NCBI GenBank assembly: GCA_910589415.1
Contig: OU342630.1
Location: 1,240,001-1,304,000 of the forward strand
Direction of reading: 5' to 3'
Length of the DNA: 64,000 nt
Source of the DNA: Malachius bipustulatus
Lineage: Eukaryota; Arthropoda; Insecta; Coleoptera; Melyridae
Part shown: piece after piece, positions 1 to 11,500 of the stretch
Position numbering within the stretch: the first letter of the stretch is position 1
Layout: every line of letters begins with the position of its first letter
Made by a program: the position numbers and the translations under genes
Notes under the pieces: model-generated
Databases searched by the model: none
Told to the model about the DNA's origin: nothing
What the model saw: the letters and a program-made list of their open reading frames with translations, nothing else

Positions 1-139
1 CGAAGTTTTAGTGGTCCTAGGCCCACCAGTTTCCTTCGATTAGTAAACGCTATGATGGTTCATTTGGAGGGACTTATGTTCAGTCCCTCTTCGTTTGTCC
101 ATTTGGTTACAACATTTAAAGCCCTTTGCATTATATATA

Positions 140-1009
140 CAGGGTGTCCCAGCTTATTCGAAGCGGTCTCTGTAGGCCAAACGATGGACTTCTTCGAAAA
201 ACTTTTTGAAAATTCAAGTACAGAATCACAATGGCCATAATTTAAAATTATTTTGGAGTATAAAGAGTGTCCCATATCAAGAGTGACATATCAAAGTTAT
301 GTTTTTTTAAATGGAAAGCTCCTATGTTATTGCATTTTTAGATTGCTTGAGAAAAGAAAATAAGATTGGCTTTTACAGTTGGTGTTTGAATTCAGAAGTT
401 TTTAAGTTATAAACAAGTGAAAATCGTCATTTTTCAAGTTCAAGGCCCTGTACAATGAAAACGGCTAAAGATAGAGAAAAACGGCTTACATGTCCCTATT
501 TTAACTTTTCATGTACTATACTATGATGTAGATGAAATGTTTATACAGGGTGATAAAAAATTTGAAAAAATCTGAGATTTCTCCACGCGTCGCCAAATAA
601 AAAAATCAAAGAAAGTACAAATGTTTCTATACCATAGGATAGTACATAAAAAGTTAAAATAGGGACATGTAAGCCGTTTTTCTCTATCTTGAACCGTTTT
701 CGTTGAACTCGAAAAATGACGATTTTCACTTGTTTATAACTCAAAAACTTCTAAATTTAAACCCCAACTGTAAAAGCCAATCTTATTTTCTCTTCTCAGA
801 CAATCTAAAAATGCAATAACATAGGAGCTTTCCATTTAAAAAAACATAACTTTGATATGTCACTCTCATATGGGACACTCTTTATACTCCAAAATAATTT
901 TAAATTATGGCCATTGTGATTCTGTACCAACTTGAATTTTCAAAAAGTTTTTCGAAAAAGTCCATCGTTTGGCCTACAGAGACCGCTTCGAATAAGCTGG
1001 GACACCCTG
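140..1009. mobile_element. Palindromic MITE, family F1, copy 1 (870 bp)
   Basis: Both ends carry the same inverted terminus: CAGGGTGTCCCAGCTTATTC at the left and its reverse complement at the right. The two halves are reverse complements over most of their length, with an asymmetric centre near 540-640. TA lies on both sides (138-139 and 1010-1011), inside a short (TA)n tract, as expected for a Tc1/mariner-type insertion. No transposase is encoded, so this is a non-autonomous element. Short open frames in either strand are by-products of the palindrome. Related copies lie at 7711 and 16494, and variants at 13801 and 54091. Confidence 0.85.
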
Positions 1010-1104
1010 TATATATATATATACAGAGCACCGCTGCAGCTCCATATCTGGCCTGGATGTCTCTGAAGAAGCCCATACTTGGATTGTAGTTTGAAGAATT
1101 AATT

Positions 1105-1890
1105 GCCACAATATCAGATTTAAGAATTAAGGGCTGTAGGCAATTGAATAACAACTTTACAGAATGGTCTTTAATGTATAGCCAACGTTTCGGCCCCACT
1201 TTGGGCCATCATCAGGACTCTGAAATTGATAGCAGTGATTGTAGTAAATGAAAGCCAGCAATATCAATGCGTACTTACAACAAAGTGACCAATAAATAGG
1301 TTGGCACCTTGGTTCAATCTCAGCTTCCCTATATTTGGTTACATGTAATCACGTGTTACTTTTAGTTTAGCACAGGCTCTTATGTAGAGAGATCCTGCTT
1401 GTACAGTAATAAATTTCATGGTATAAAAACATACAAAAATGAACACAGACAATTGACTAAGACTGTTAAAATTCTTTGAACTATTATAACGTTCTGATTT
1501 AACAAATAAATAAAACTTATTCACGTCCAGGATGGAACGACATACTAGTTAAATAGGAGTAGAACAAACGACAATGTAACTGGACTGGAAGTTCTGGCAC
1601 AACAAAATGGCTGAACAATATAAAAATTGCAATTTTTCTCACTATTACAACAATTAAGAGAATTTTAAAAAATTAAAAAAATTTTTAAGCTTTCTTAATG
1701 ACAAGACATCTGAAGGATATTTCACTTTCAGCGAGTGACGTACAGAATAATCAATTCACAAGTGAACTAACATTAACAAAATCGACACCAGACAAGCGAA
1801 GGCTGACACCGGTGCTAGTGTGTGAAAACAGTTGCTGACCATAGAATAAATGTCTCATACCCTCAAGAGCTCACTGCGCCGAATCCGAAA
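1105..1890. repeat. Left inverted arm (pLTR-like) of the Penelope element
   Basis: This arm is the reverse complement of sequence downstream of the Penelope coding region. The 1690-1890 part pairs with 4391-4600, 1339-1560 pairs with 4740-4886 and 5524-5600, and the outer 1105-1265 part pairs with 7530-7690. It includes the first codons of the open frame that begins at 1822. Penelope-like elements often carry such partial terminal copies (pLTRs) in direct or inverted orientation. The outer part carries a hammerhead motif on the minus strand. Confidence 0.8.
1180..1219 (-). ncRNA. Hammerhead ribozyme motif, Penelope type, copy 1
   Basis: Read on the minus strand the order is: AGTC (stem I), CTGATGA, T, GGCCC, loop AAAGTG, GGGCC (stem II), GAA, ACGT, T, GGCT (stem I partner). 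The CTGATGA and GAAA core boxes are both present. ACGT after GAA is self-complementary, so stem III could form only between two RNA copies, as in dimeric hammerheads. One unpaired U before stem II is non-canonical. Hammerheads in Penelope pLTRs are established for the family. Activity here is inferred. Confidence 0.8.
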
Positions 1891-4251
1891 CCCGAATCCG
1901 TTTTCCCGAGACACATCTTACAAAATGTGAACTGTCTATTCAACAATCTGCAACTGGATCCAACAGGGAATGGGAACCGGATCAACAACATGGACCTCAA
2001 ACTCAAACATAAAATACTCAGATTAGACATATGTTTTTGTATCAAACACTTAAATTTTCTGAACAAACGATATTTTAAATTTAAAGAGGAAGCAAAAAAT
2101 ATGTTGCCTTCTTATGTGACTGATGAATTCGAGGCACGGCTGAAGAGGAACTATGACAGGCGCTTTAGGACAATAAAGAATGACAATATTAACAAACTCA
2201 ACTCTCTTCTACAAGCCCAAGTTGATAACATCCGCACGCAGGGCAACTGGCTCACGGTTCTGACCAATAAGGAGATTCCAGAGGACGTGAGGAGACTGCT
2301 ATCACTTGGACCTAAATTCAGTCATGCCCCCAGCCCACATAACATCTCGGTTAAACATTTACTGGCAGATATAGAGTCTCTGGTGAACCTGGCTCCGGTT
2401 GAGGAAGAAAGAAACGTGCTCAGAGCGAAAACCACCAATGTGGTTACCAATTTCATCAACGAACACCAACGCTCCAGAGGCATCACGATAGACATGCTGA
2501 ATTCCACCCATCGGTTTTTGAAAAACAACCCTGATATTGTAGTGACCAACTCTGACAAGGGTAACACCACGGTAATCATGAACACCTCTGATTACCGGGA
2601 CAAGATTATTCAACTACTGGAGGATGAAACGGTTTACAAAAAATTGAACAAGGATCCAACCACATCACTGCAAAACAAAAACAACAAAATTATAAAAGAA
2701 CTGGGGGACAAAGGGTACATCGATGCCCTGTCAGTCAAAAGACTACTGACTTACAATGCAATACCTCCGAGACTATTTGGGTTGCCCAAAATTCACAAGC
2801 CAGATGTCCCACTTCGCCCAGTTGTTTCTCCCATTAATTCTCCCACCTCCGCTATTAGTAAGTCCATGGCCAATCTCCTTAAGACTGCTTTTGAGGATTT
2901 CAACCAGTTTGCTACTAAGAATTCCTTCGAGTTTGCTAGCGAGGTCAACGACCTATTGTTAGCCGAACATCATGTAATAATATCACTGGACGTGGTGTCG
3001 CTTTTTACTAATATCTCCTTGGACCTCACACTACGTATACTTCACAATTCTTGGGACAGGATAAAACCACATACCAACATTCCTTGGGATACCTTTTCCA
3101 GTATAATTTCATTCATATTTGAGGCGAATTATTTTGTACATGAAGGCTGTGCCTACAAGATGATTTTTGGATGTCCCATGGGTAGCTGCTTGAGCCCCAT
3201 CTTAGCGAACATAGTTATGACATCTCTCATAAAGTCTGCACTAGACAAACTCTCTTTCAAGCCCCTCTTTTTATATCAATATGTGGACGACATCATCACG
3301 GCCATCCCTGAAGATAGATGTGGAGAGATCCTGGAGGCCTTCAACAGTTACGACCAACATCTGGAGTTTACGGTGGAGAGGGAAACAAACAGGTCAGTGC
3401 CGTTTCTGGACACCAGGGTAATTAGGGGTGAAGATAACAAATTGAGGTTAGATTTGTACCAGAAAGCCACACATTCAGGGAAGTACATACACCATCAATC
3501 TTACCACCATCTCAACACAAAAATTAATGTCATTCTGGGGATGAAACGGAGAATACATAAGATAACGCATCCTAGTTTGTACGAAGATGCGATAAGAAGA
3601 CTACAGGATCTGTTGTTGAAGAATGGCTACCCGAGGACCTTCCTGAATAGAATTCTCTTCAACTGCGGACATGTCGAGACGGAAGAACGAGTTAGACATA
3701 ACACCCAATCATCGCCAACAGCAATTTCCAACCCAACTGACGCACAACTGCAGGAAGCCCCCAAATTGGTATCACTACCATACATCGAGCATCTGACACA
3801 AAAAATTGCCACCGTGTACAAGGAGTTCAATCTGAAAATAGCTAAGAAGAACATACTAACCAATAGATCTCTCTTCTCGCAACTCAAGGACAGAACTCCC
3901 CTACTTTCACGATCAGAGGTAGTATACAGGATAAAATGCAAAGATTGTGACAAATGTTACATTGGATAATGTTCCACAGCCATTAAACAAAGAGTTGCTT
4001 TGCACAAGAGCGATGCCAAACTAAGGCCCAATCGCTGTGCGTTGGCCAAGCACATAAGCCACGATGGACACACAGCAGACTTTGAGAATGTGGAGGTGCT
4101 CGCGCAAGAAAAGAATACTAATAAACGGTGCTTTCTGGAAATGTGTTATATCAACGAGGAAGAGAACGTGATTAATTCCAAGACAGACATACAAGACCTC
4201 AGTGTGATATACAGCTCCCTGTTGCTTCATGACAGGAAAACACAATCATGA
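1822..4251 (+). pseudogene. Penelope-like reverse transcriptase with GIY-YIG endonuclease, broken by one stop
   Basis: A 715-codon open frame runs from 1822 to a TAA at 3967-3969, and the same frame continues to 4251. Reverse transcriptase signatures are visible: a PMGSCLSPILAN box near 3175 and a YVDD catalytic box near 3279. Downstream comes a Cys-rich CKDCDKCYIG segment, the start of a GIY-YIG nuclease. It is cut by the stop exactly after YIG, and the rest of the nuclease, including a CALAKHI..H stretch, follows in frame. The order RT then GIY-YIG is diagnostic of Penelope-like retroelements. The frame opens with GTG after a TAG. The first in-frame ATG is near 1990, so the true N-terminus is unclear. 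Except for the single stop the frame is well preserved. Confidence 0.88.
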
Positions 4252-4886
4252 TCGGTTGACTCAAACCACAGATTGTTTGAAATCGTTGGAAATTTCACCA
4301 AATTAACAAAATTAATTTTGGATGAAATTTTGTAATGTGGGTTGGCAACACAACATACAGTATGAAAGAAGGATCCATTGGTGACGTTGTTGGTTTCGGA
4401 TTCGGCGCAGTGAGCTCTTGAGGGTATGAGACATTTATTCTATGGTCAGCAACTGTTTTCACACACTAGCACCGGTGTCAGCCTTCACTTGTCTTGTGTC
4501 GGTTTTGTTAATGTTAGTTTACTTGTGAATTGATTATTCTGTACGTCACTCGCTGAAAGTGAAATATCCTTCAGATGTCTTGTCAATAAGAAAGCTTAAA
4601 AAAATTTTTTAATTTTTTAAAATTCTCTTAATTGTTGTAATAGTGAGAAAAATTGCAATTTCTATATTGTTCAGCCATTTTGTTGAGCCAGAACTTCCAG
4701 TCCAGTTACATTGTCGTTTGTTCTACTCCTATTTAACTAGTATGTCGTTCCATCCTGGACGTGAATAAGTTTTATTTATTTGTTAAATCAGAACGTTATA
4801 ATAGTTCAAAGAATTTTAACAGTCTTAGTCAATTGTCTGTGTTCATTTTTGTATGTTTTTATACAATGAAATTTTTTATTACTGTA

Positions 4887-5523
4887 CCAGGTGTCCCAAC
4901 ACTAGTGTCCACCCCCTAAATCGAGCTTAATTTTAAAGATAAAAAATTGAAACTTTGAGGATTTGTGTACTTGATATAGGACCACGGAATGGCATAATTA
5001 GTTTCATTAAAAACATTTTTAATATCTTTTTAATAATCACCTTTTTCATGAGTCCATACTACGACACTGTCCAGTGCAGGTTCAGTGTGCCGGCTAGCCC
5101 AGCAAGAGCCGTCCTTCTATTTATTTGGGCCTTATTTACTTTGTCATAAAACTTATTGCACCTACCGTTTTCAGATCATATTGATTATATTGTTCAGATT
5201 ATATTGTCTACCTGTCATTGCGATATAATTATATTTTATTTAATTAAAGCCTTATAATTAGTTTTTTCACATTTCTTTCAGGCGATATTGATTTTATTAA
5301 TGGATTTCTACGTATGTGTTGAAAAAAAATCATTTTTTTTTTCGACAATTTACCACCATCTTACAGTTTTTTATCGCTGGCGCCCGAACTAATTTTTTTT
5401 AAATGAAACTGATTATGCCATTCCGTGGTCCTATATCAAGTACACAAATCCTCAAAGTTTCAATTTTTTATCTTTAAAATTAAGCTCTATTTAGGGGGTG
5501 GACACTAGTGTTGGGACACCCGG
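4887..5523. mobile_element. Palindromic MITE, family M6, inserted in the Penelope arm (637 bp)
   Basis: Termini are CCAGGTGTCCCAACACTAGT and the reverse complement of CCGGGTGTCCCAACACTAGT, with inverted arms of about 125 bp. TA lies on both sides (4885-4886, 5524-5525). The uninterrupted target can be read in the opposite Penelope arm near 1400, so the TA duplication is directly supported. A truncated relative is at 40109-40617. No coding capacity. Confidence 0.88.
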
Positions 5524-5655
5524 TACAAGCAGGATCTCTCTACATAAGAGCCTGTGCTAAACTAAAAGTAACACGTGATTACATGTAACCAAATATAGGG
5601 AAGCTGAGATTGAACCAAGGTGCCAACCTATTTATTGGTCACTTTGTTGTAAGTA

Positions 5656-7527
5656 CCTAATGTGGAACTTTCTACTCGCCTAGCGGAAAATACAAAAAGG
5701 TGTAAAGCGGCTCTTTCTGAGGAATCGGTGAACAATTATTTTGATGAATTGGAGCAGACAGTGTCAGGTATTCCACCTGAAAACATGGTCAACTATGATG
5801 AGACCAACCTGCCAGATGACCCTGGAAGAGAAAGAATAATTGCGAAGAAAGGAGTGAAACATGCACGAAGAACTTTAGATTCTTCGAAGTCATCTGTGTC
5901 CATCATGATAGCTGCCTCTGCCTCGGGTATATTACTGCCCCCATATGTGGTCTACAAATCAAAGCACCTTTATCCTGAATGGGTGCAAGGTGGTCCAACG
6001 GGTTGTCGATATAATCGCTCCAAGACAGGATGGTTCGATTCAATAATATTTGAAGATTGGTTTTTTAAAATAGCCTTGCCTTATCTCAGGCACAAACAAG
6101 GACCTAAACTGTTGGTTGGTGACAACCTTAGAAGTCATGTCTCTCAAAAGGTTATAAAAAGTTGTGAAGATAATGATATAAGGTTTACATTTTTTCTTCC
6201 GAATAGCACTCACAGATGTCAGCCCCTTGACCTTTCATTTTTCCGCTCATTGAAGTCCTCATGGCGTAATGTTATAACAGAATGGAAATTGAGAAACACT
6301 GGCTGCATTCCAAAAACTGTTTTTCCATCATTATTATTAAAAACCTTAGAGGGCCTTCAGAACATAGAAAGAATTATTAAATCTGGATTTAGAGCCGCTG
6401 GTATTCATCCCCTAAATCGTCAAGAGGTTTTGAAGCATTTTCCAAGCGCGGAAGTTGACAACATTAGAGACGATGCTTTGCTTGCGTCGTTCTCTGAAAT
6501 TATGGATAATGCCACACTTGTTCAGACCAATTCAGCTGCCAAGAGAAGTACGAAAATTTTGATTCCTGCCGGAAAATCAGTATCAAGTAAAGCTCGAAAT
6601 GAAGAGGAAGAAGATATTGAAGTGGAAAGTGAAGACGACCAAGAGGAAGTCAAAGAGGCCGAAGATCAACAAAACGAAGCCGAATCGATGGAAGACGAAG
6701 CAGATGATGTGAGCAGTAATGAGGAGGAGGTACAGTCAACATCTCATTGTAAAGAATTTGACTTTGTTATAGTCAAGTTTATATACAACTTGAAAACAAA
6801 AAAAGAAAAAGAAAAAAATTTATTGCACAAGTCACACATATTTCTCGCAATAAATGCACAGTCCGCTGCATGCGACAGACCACCAAAAGGCAAGATATGT
6901 TTGTCTTTCCTGCAGTAGATGACATAAACGAGATTGACAAAAATGATATCATACAAATTTTACCAGAACCAACTATCATTAGGGGAAGACACATATGGCG
7001 AAAACTCGCTCTATAAGATTTCACCGCTGAAGCATTTGTTTATATATTTTAAGTGCATTTGTTTTAAAATATTATTTTACTTTTGTTACAATAGAAGTGT
7101 CATTTTATTTTAATTTTGCTTATGGTTTTTTTTTGATATATAAATAAACTTATTTACCATTTTTGTGATTTTATTAAATTTCAAAATGTTATTTATTGAT
7201 TTTCTGACACCAAAACCACAAAATATATTTATTTTTTCCCATAAAGACATGTCAATTGATAAATTGGGTCAATGAGGCCTTTTTCACAAACAAACTTGCC
7301 AAAAATGTATAATGTCCCAAATTACCCCACTTTCAGTTTATTTGAGACAGCCACATTTTTGAATTTTTTAGTGTTAAGTAATTGTCAAAATAAAAATTTA
7401 TGATCATTACAAGCTTCCTTTGAACTTAATAAATCCATATATGGTTGCAGTTTCCAATTTCTTTGCATTACTTAAAAGTTATTGCATGATATTTATAAAA
7501 ACTGTCCCATATAACCCTACTTGACGG
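5656..7527 (+). mobile_element. pogo-like DNA transposon, left end incomplete
   Basis: A 1.87-kb insertion in the Penelope right arm, bounded by TA at 5654-5655 and 7528-7529. It carries the transposase relic at 5662-7016 and about 500 bp of non-coding AT-rich 3' sequence. The right end reads CCGTCAAGTAGGG when reversed, but the left end begins CCTAATGTGG and does not match it, so the left inverted repeat and the N-terminal coding part seem to be missing. Confidence 0.7.
5662..7016 (+). pseudogene. pogo/Tigger-like DDE_1 transposase, 5'-truncated and frameshifted
   Basis: The protein contains the DDE-type catalytic triad of pogo-like elements: NYDETN (first Asp, near 5800), LLVGDNLRSH (second Asp, near 6120) and HRCQPLDLSFF (third Asp, near 6230), with about 35 residues between the last two. 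A long acidic stretch (6600-6735) follows. A one-base frameshift lies near 6815 in an A-rich run. The open frame then reads a false tail to 6918, while another frame carries a plausible C-terminus ending at TAA 7014-7016. The usual N-terminal DNA-binding helix-turn-helix and CENP-B-like region is absent, and the first codons are non-ATG. It is almost certainly inactive. Confidence 0.85.
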
Positions 7528-7581
7528 TACGCATTGATATTGCTGGCTTTCATTTACTACAATCACTGCTATCAATTTCAG

Positions 7582-7621
7582 AGTCCTGATGATGGCCCAA
7601 AGTGGGGCCGAAACGTTGGCT
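7582..7621 (+). ncRNA. Hammerhead ribozyme motif, Penelope type, copy 2
   Basis: Stem I strands are AGTC at 7582-7585 and GGCT at 7618-7621. CTGATGA is at 7586-7592, stem II is GGCCC 7594-7598 with GGGCC 7605-7609, GAAA is at 7610-7613, and the predicted cleavage is after T7617. ACGT (7613-7616) is palindromic, which suggests a dimeric stem III. This is identical in core to the copies at 1180 (minus) and 16368. Confidence 0.82.
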
Positions 7622-8518
7622 ATACATTAAAGACCATTCTGTAAAGTTGTTATTCAATTGCCTACAGCCCTTAATTCTTATTATATTTATATATATATTT
7701 ATATATTATACAGGGTGTCCCAGCTTATTCGAAGCGGTCTCTGTAGGCCAAATGTTGGACTTTTTCAAAAAACTTTTTGAAAATTCAAGTACAGAATCAC
7801 AATGGCCATAATTTAAAATTATTTTGGAGTATAAAGAGTGTCCCATATGACAGTGACATATCAAAGTTATGTTTTTTTAAATGGAAAGCTCCTATGTTAT
7901 TGCATTTTTAGATTGTCTGAGAAGAGAAAATAAGATTGGCTTTTACAGTTGCTGTTCAAATTCAGAAGTTTTTGAGTTATAAACAAGTGAAAATCGTCAT
8001 TTTTCAAGTTCAAGGCCCTGTACAACAAAAACGGCTAAAGATAGAGAAAAACGGCTTACATGTCTCTATTTTAACTTTTTATGCACTATCCTATGGTATA
8101 GATGAGATGTTTATACAGGGTGATAAAAAATTTGAAAAATTCTGAGATTTCTCCACGTGTCGCCAAATAAGAAAATCAAAGAAAGTACAAATGTTTCTAT
8201 ACCATAGGATAGTACATAAAAAGTTAAAATAGGGACATGTAAGCCGTTTTTCTCCATCTTGAACCGTTTTCGTTGTACAGGGCCTTGAACTTGAAAAATG
8301 ACGATTTTCACTTGTTTATAACTCAAAAACTTCTGAATTTAAACACCAACTGTAAAATCTAATCTTATTTTCTCTTCTCAGATAATCTAAAAATGCAATA
8401 ATATAGGAGCTTTCCATTTAAAAAAACATAACTTTGATATGTCACTGTCATATGGGACACTCTTTATACTCCAAAATAATTTTAAATTGTGGCCATTGTG
8501 ATTCTGTACTTGAATTTT

Positions 8519-11500
8519 TTATGTAGTTTTGGTTTAAGTTTTCTCTACAATTTTTCGAAATTGTGGTGAGAACTTAGCCAAATAAATTGATGGATAACGT
8601 CGGCCCTGTTACAAGGGACCATCATGGTTCACAATTCAATGCGAACCATAACAGGCGTTACTTAGAAGACCGGACTGCATCCGTTACGGATACCTCCCGG
8701 TCAGCATTCTGTTTCAGATCCCCGATTTTGACTCTTGGCCCATCTTTAAAAATTTGCCAACTAAACATCGAAGGAATAAGTAAAGATAAATCCGATTATC
8801 TATCGAAGATCTGCATTGATGGTGAAATTGACATTATTGCCCTTCAAGAGACGCATACTGCTACCGAAGAACAGTTACGCACAAGAGGTTCGATTGATGG
8901 ATATCATTTAGTAGACTTTCTGTGCAGTGGTGTTCATGGTATAGCCACATATGTGAAAGATTCAATAACCAATTTTGAGAAGATCTATGCACAAATTATT
9001 TCAGACATCTATCTGGTCACAATTAAAGTTTCAGACGTGCATATAGTCAATGTTTATAAACCTCCGAATGTTCAATGGCCCCATGATTTCGACACTGCAT
9101 CTCCTCATCCTGCAATATACATTGGTGATTTCAACTGTCATCATGTTCAATGGTTATATGACAGTTCAGACCAGAATGGAATTTCACTACAGGAATGGAT
9201 GGAGACAAACAATTTACATCTCGTTTTTGATGCCAAAGACAACAAAACTTTTCACTCGGCTAGATGGAATAGAGACTACAATCCAGACCTATGCATCGTC
9301 TCCATGGATAACGATTATAGACCATTACAGACTTCCAGAAAAGTGCTGAAAAGTTTTCCACATAGACAACATCGACCGAGTATCCTAAATATTGGTGTTC
9401 AAATTCCCCTTGTATCATCAATACCAAAACCAAGGTGGAATTTTCAAAAAGCCAACTGGACGAAATTCAGTAAATCAGTGGACAGTACTCTTCGTTGGAT
9501 TCCACCAGTTTCATCAAATTACGACAAGTTTGTTGGTGTTTTAAAAGGATCAGCCAAGAAAACAATTCCAAGGGGTTTTCGCAAAAATTACATCCCAGGC
9601 TGGTCTCAAGAAACCAAAGATTTGTTTCAACAATATTCAAACAATCCATCTCATGATAATGCAAACTTGATATTAAAATCTTTAAACAGTGCAAGGAAAA
9701 ATAAGTGGAATACGTTAATGGAGAGTATGAATTTTACTCATTCAAGTCGTAGTAGTTGGTCTTTACTGCGAAAACTAGAAACAGCCAATCAACGAGAGAA
9801 AATCCAATCGAAAATATCTCCAAATGCGATAGCTTCTCGCTTAGTCAAAGTGTCGAACATGATAAACATTGACAAACATCAAGTCAATAAAATGAAAAGG
9901 ACTATACAAAAACAAAAGAAGCAAGCAGAGATTTCCGACGAAATAGGACAACCTTTCACCTTCGAAGAATTGAAAGCAGCCATCAAGTTAACTAAAATCA
10001 GAAAAGCTGCTGGTTTTGATGGAATTTACCCAGAATTTTTGAAACACATGGGAAATTTTGCAAAAAATTGGTTACTGTCCTTCTTCAATGACATATTACT
10101 TTCGGGGAAATTACCTGCCGAGTTTAAACAGTCAAAGGTTATTGCAATCTTGAAACCAGGGAGAATAGCAGATGATCCAAGTAATTATAGGCCTATATCA
10201 TTGCTAAGTGTATGTTATAAGGTGATGGAGAGGATGATTTACAACAGAATTTCTCCTTTGATAAATGATATGCTTCCCCAAGAACAAGCTGGTTTTCGTC
10301 CAAACAGAAACTGTTGTGATCAAGTATTATCACTCACTACTCACATCGAAACAGGTTTTCAAAAACAGCTGAAAACAGGAATTGCCTTAATTGATCTAAC
10401 ATCCGCATATGATACTGTTTGGAAAGATGGCCTTCTTCACAAATTATACAAAACCATTAACTGCAGAAGAGTTGTTACCTTAATTGATAATATGCTATCA
10501 AACCGGAAACTTCGAGTTTTCATTAATGAAAAAAGCAGCAAAGTCAAATACCTGAATAATGGACTTCCTCAAGGATCAGTACTAGCACCATTATTGTTCA
10601 ACTTATATACCAGTGACTTACCAGAGACTACCTGCAGAAAATTCATATACGCTGATGATTTGGCTCTTTCTTATCAACATAAACGCTTTGAAGAAATCGA
10701 AAATGTACTAAATGAAGACATACAAATAATGGTAGACTACTTCAAGAAATGGCGTCTTTGCCCCAATCCCAACAAAACCGAAGTATCTTGTTTCCACCTG
10801 AACAACCACGAAAAACATCGAAAATTACAAGTCTCGATGGACAATGTAATCTTGAAACACAATTTCAATCCAGTATACCTTGGAGTAACTTTTGATACTT
10901 CATTAACCTACAAGCCCCATATTGACAAATTGCGCAAGAAACTTAAAACAAGAAACAACCTTTTACATAAACTTGCCGGTTCGGATTGGGGAGCTCATGC
11001 AGACACATTAAGAGTTGCAAGCATCTCACTTGTGTATTCTACGGCCGAATATTGTTGCCCAATCTGGATGAATAGCGCTCATGTCCATAAAATTGATTCT
11101 GAATTGAACACCACCATGCGAGTTATTACTGGTTGTATTAAGTCAACTCCAACACCTTGGCTGCCGGTAATTTCAAACATTACACCACCAAGAATCAGAA
11201 GACAAATAGCGGCTAAGCGAGAATTCGACAAATGCACACCGGAATTTCCAATCTGGCATGATCTTCAGAATCCTCCTACAACAAGACTGAAATCTCGAAA
11301 TCCATTTTGGCAACAAAATCATGAGATCTTTTCCCCACTGGATTCTTGGAAGTCTGAATGGAGCGTTCAGAATGTTTTTAATCATCACCTTATCCAAGAT
11401 CCAACAAAGGAAGTTCCCGGATTCGACCTACCTAGAAAGCTCTGGAGTAAACTGAATCGTTTAAGAACTGGCCATGGACGCTGTAACTCAATGTTATTCA

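Larger units (their letters stand above)
4391..7690. repeat. Right inverted arm of the Penelope element, interrupted twice
   Basis: The arm is made of 4391-4886, 5524-5655 and 7530-7690, the reverse complement of the left arm. A MITE (4887-5523) and a pogo-like transposon (5656-7527) split it. Taking both out rejoins the sequence exactly at TA dinucleotides and restores a continuous copy of the left arm, which proves both insertions came later. The far end carries a plus-strand hammerhead motif. Confidence 0.8.

Noticed and set aside
900..1199. Small proteins encoded around the F1 ends (similar peptides recur at 52, 7602 and 16388)
   Set aside because: They recur because the palindromic MITE recurs. 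The frames run across the MITE/Penelope border and have no domain.
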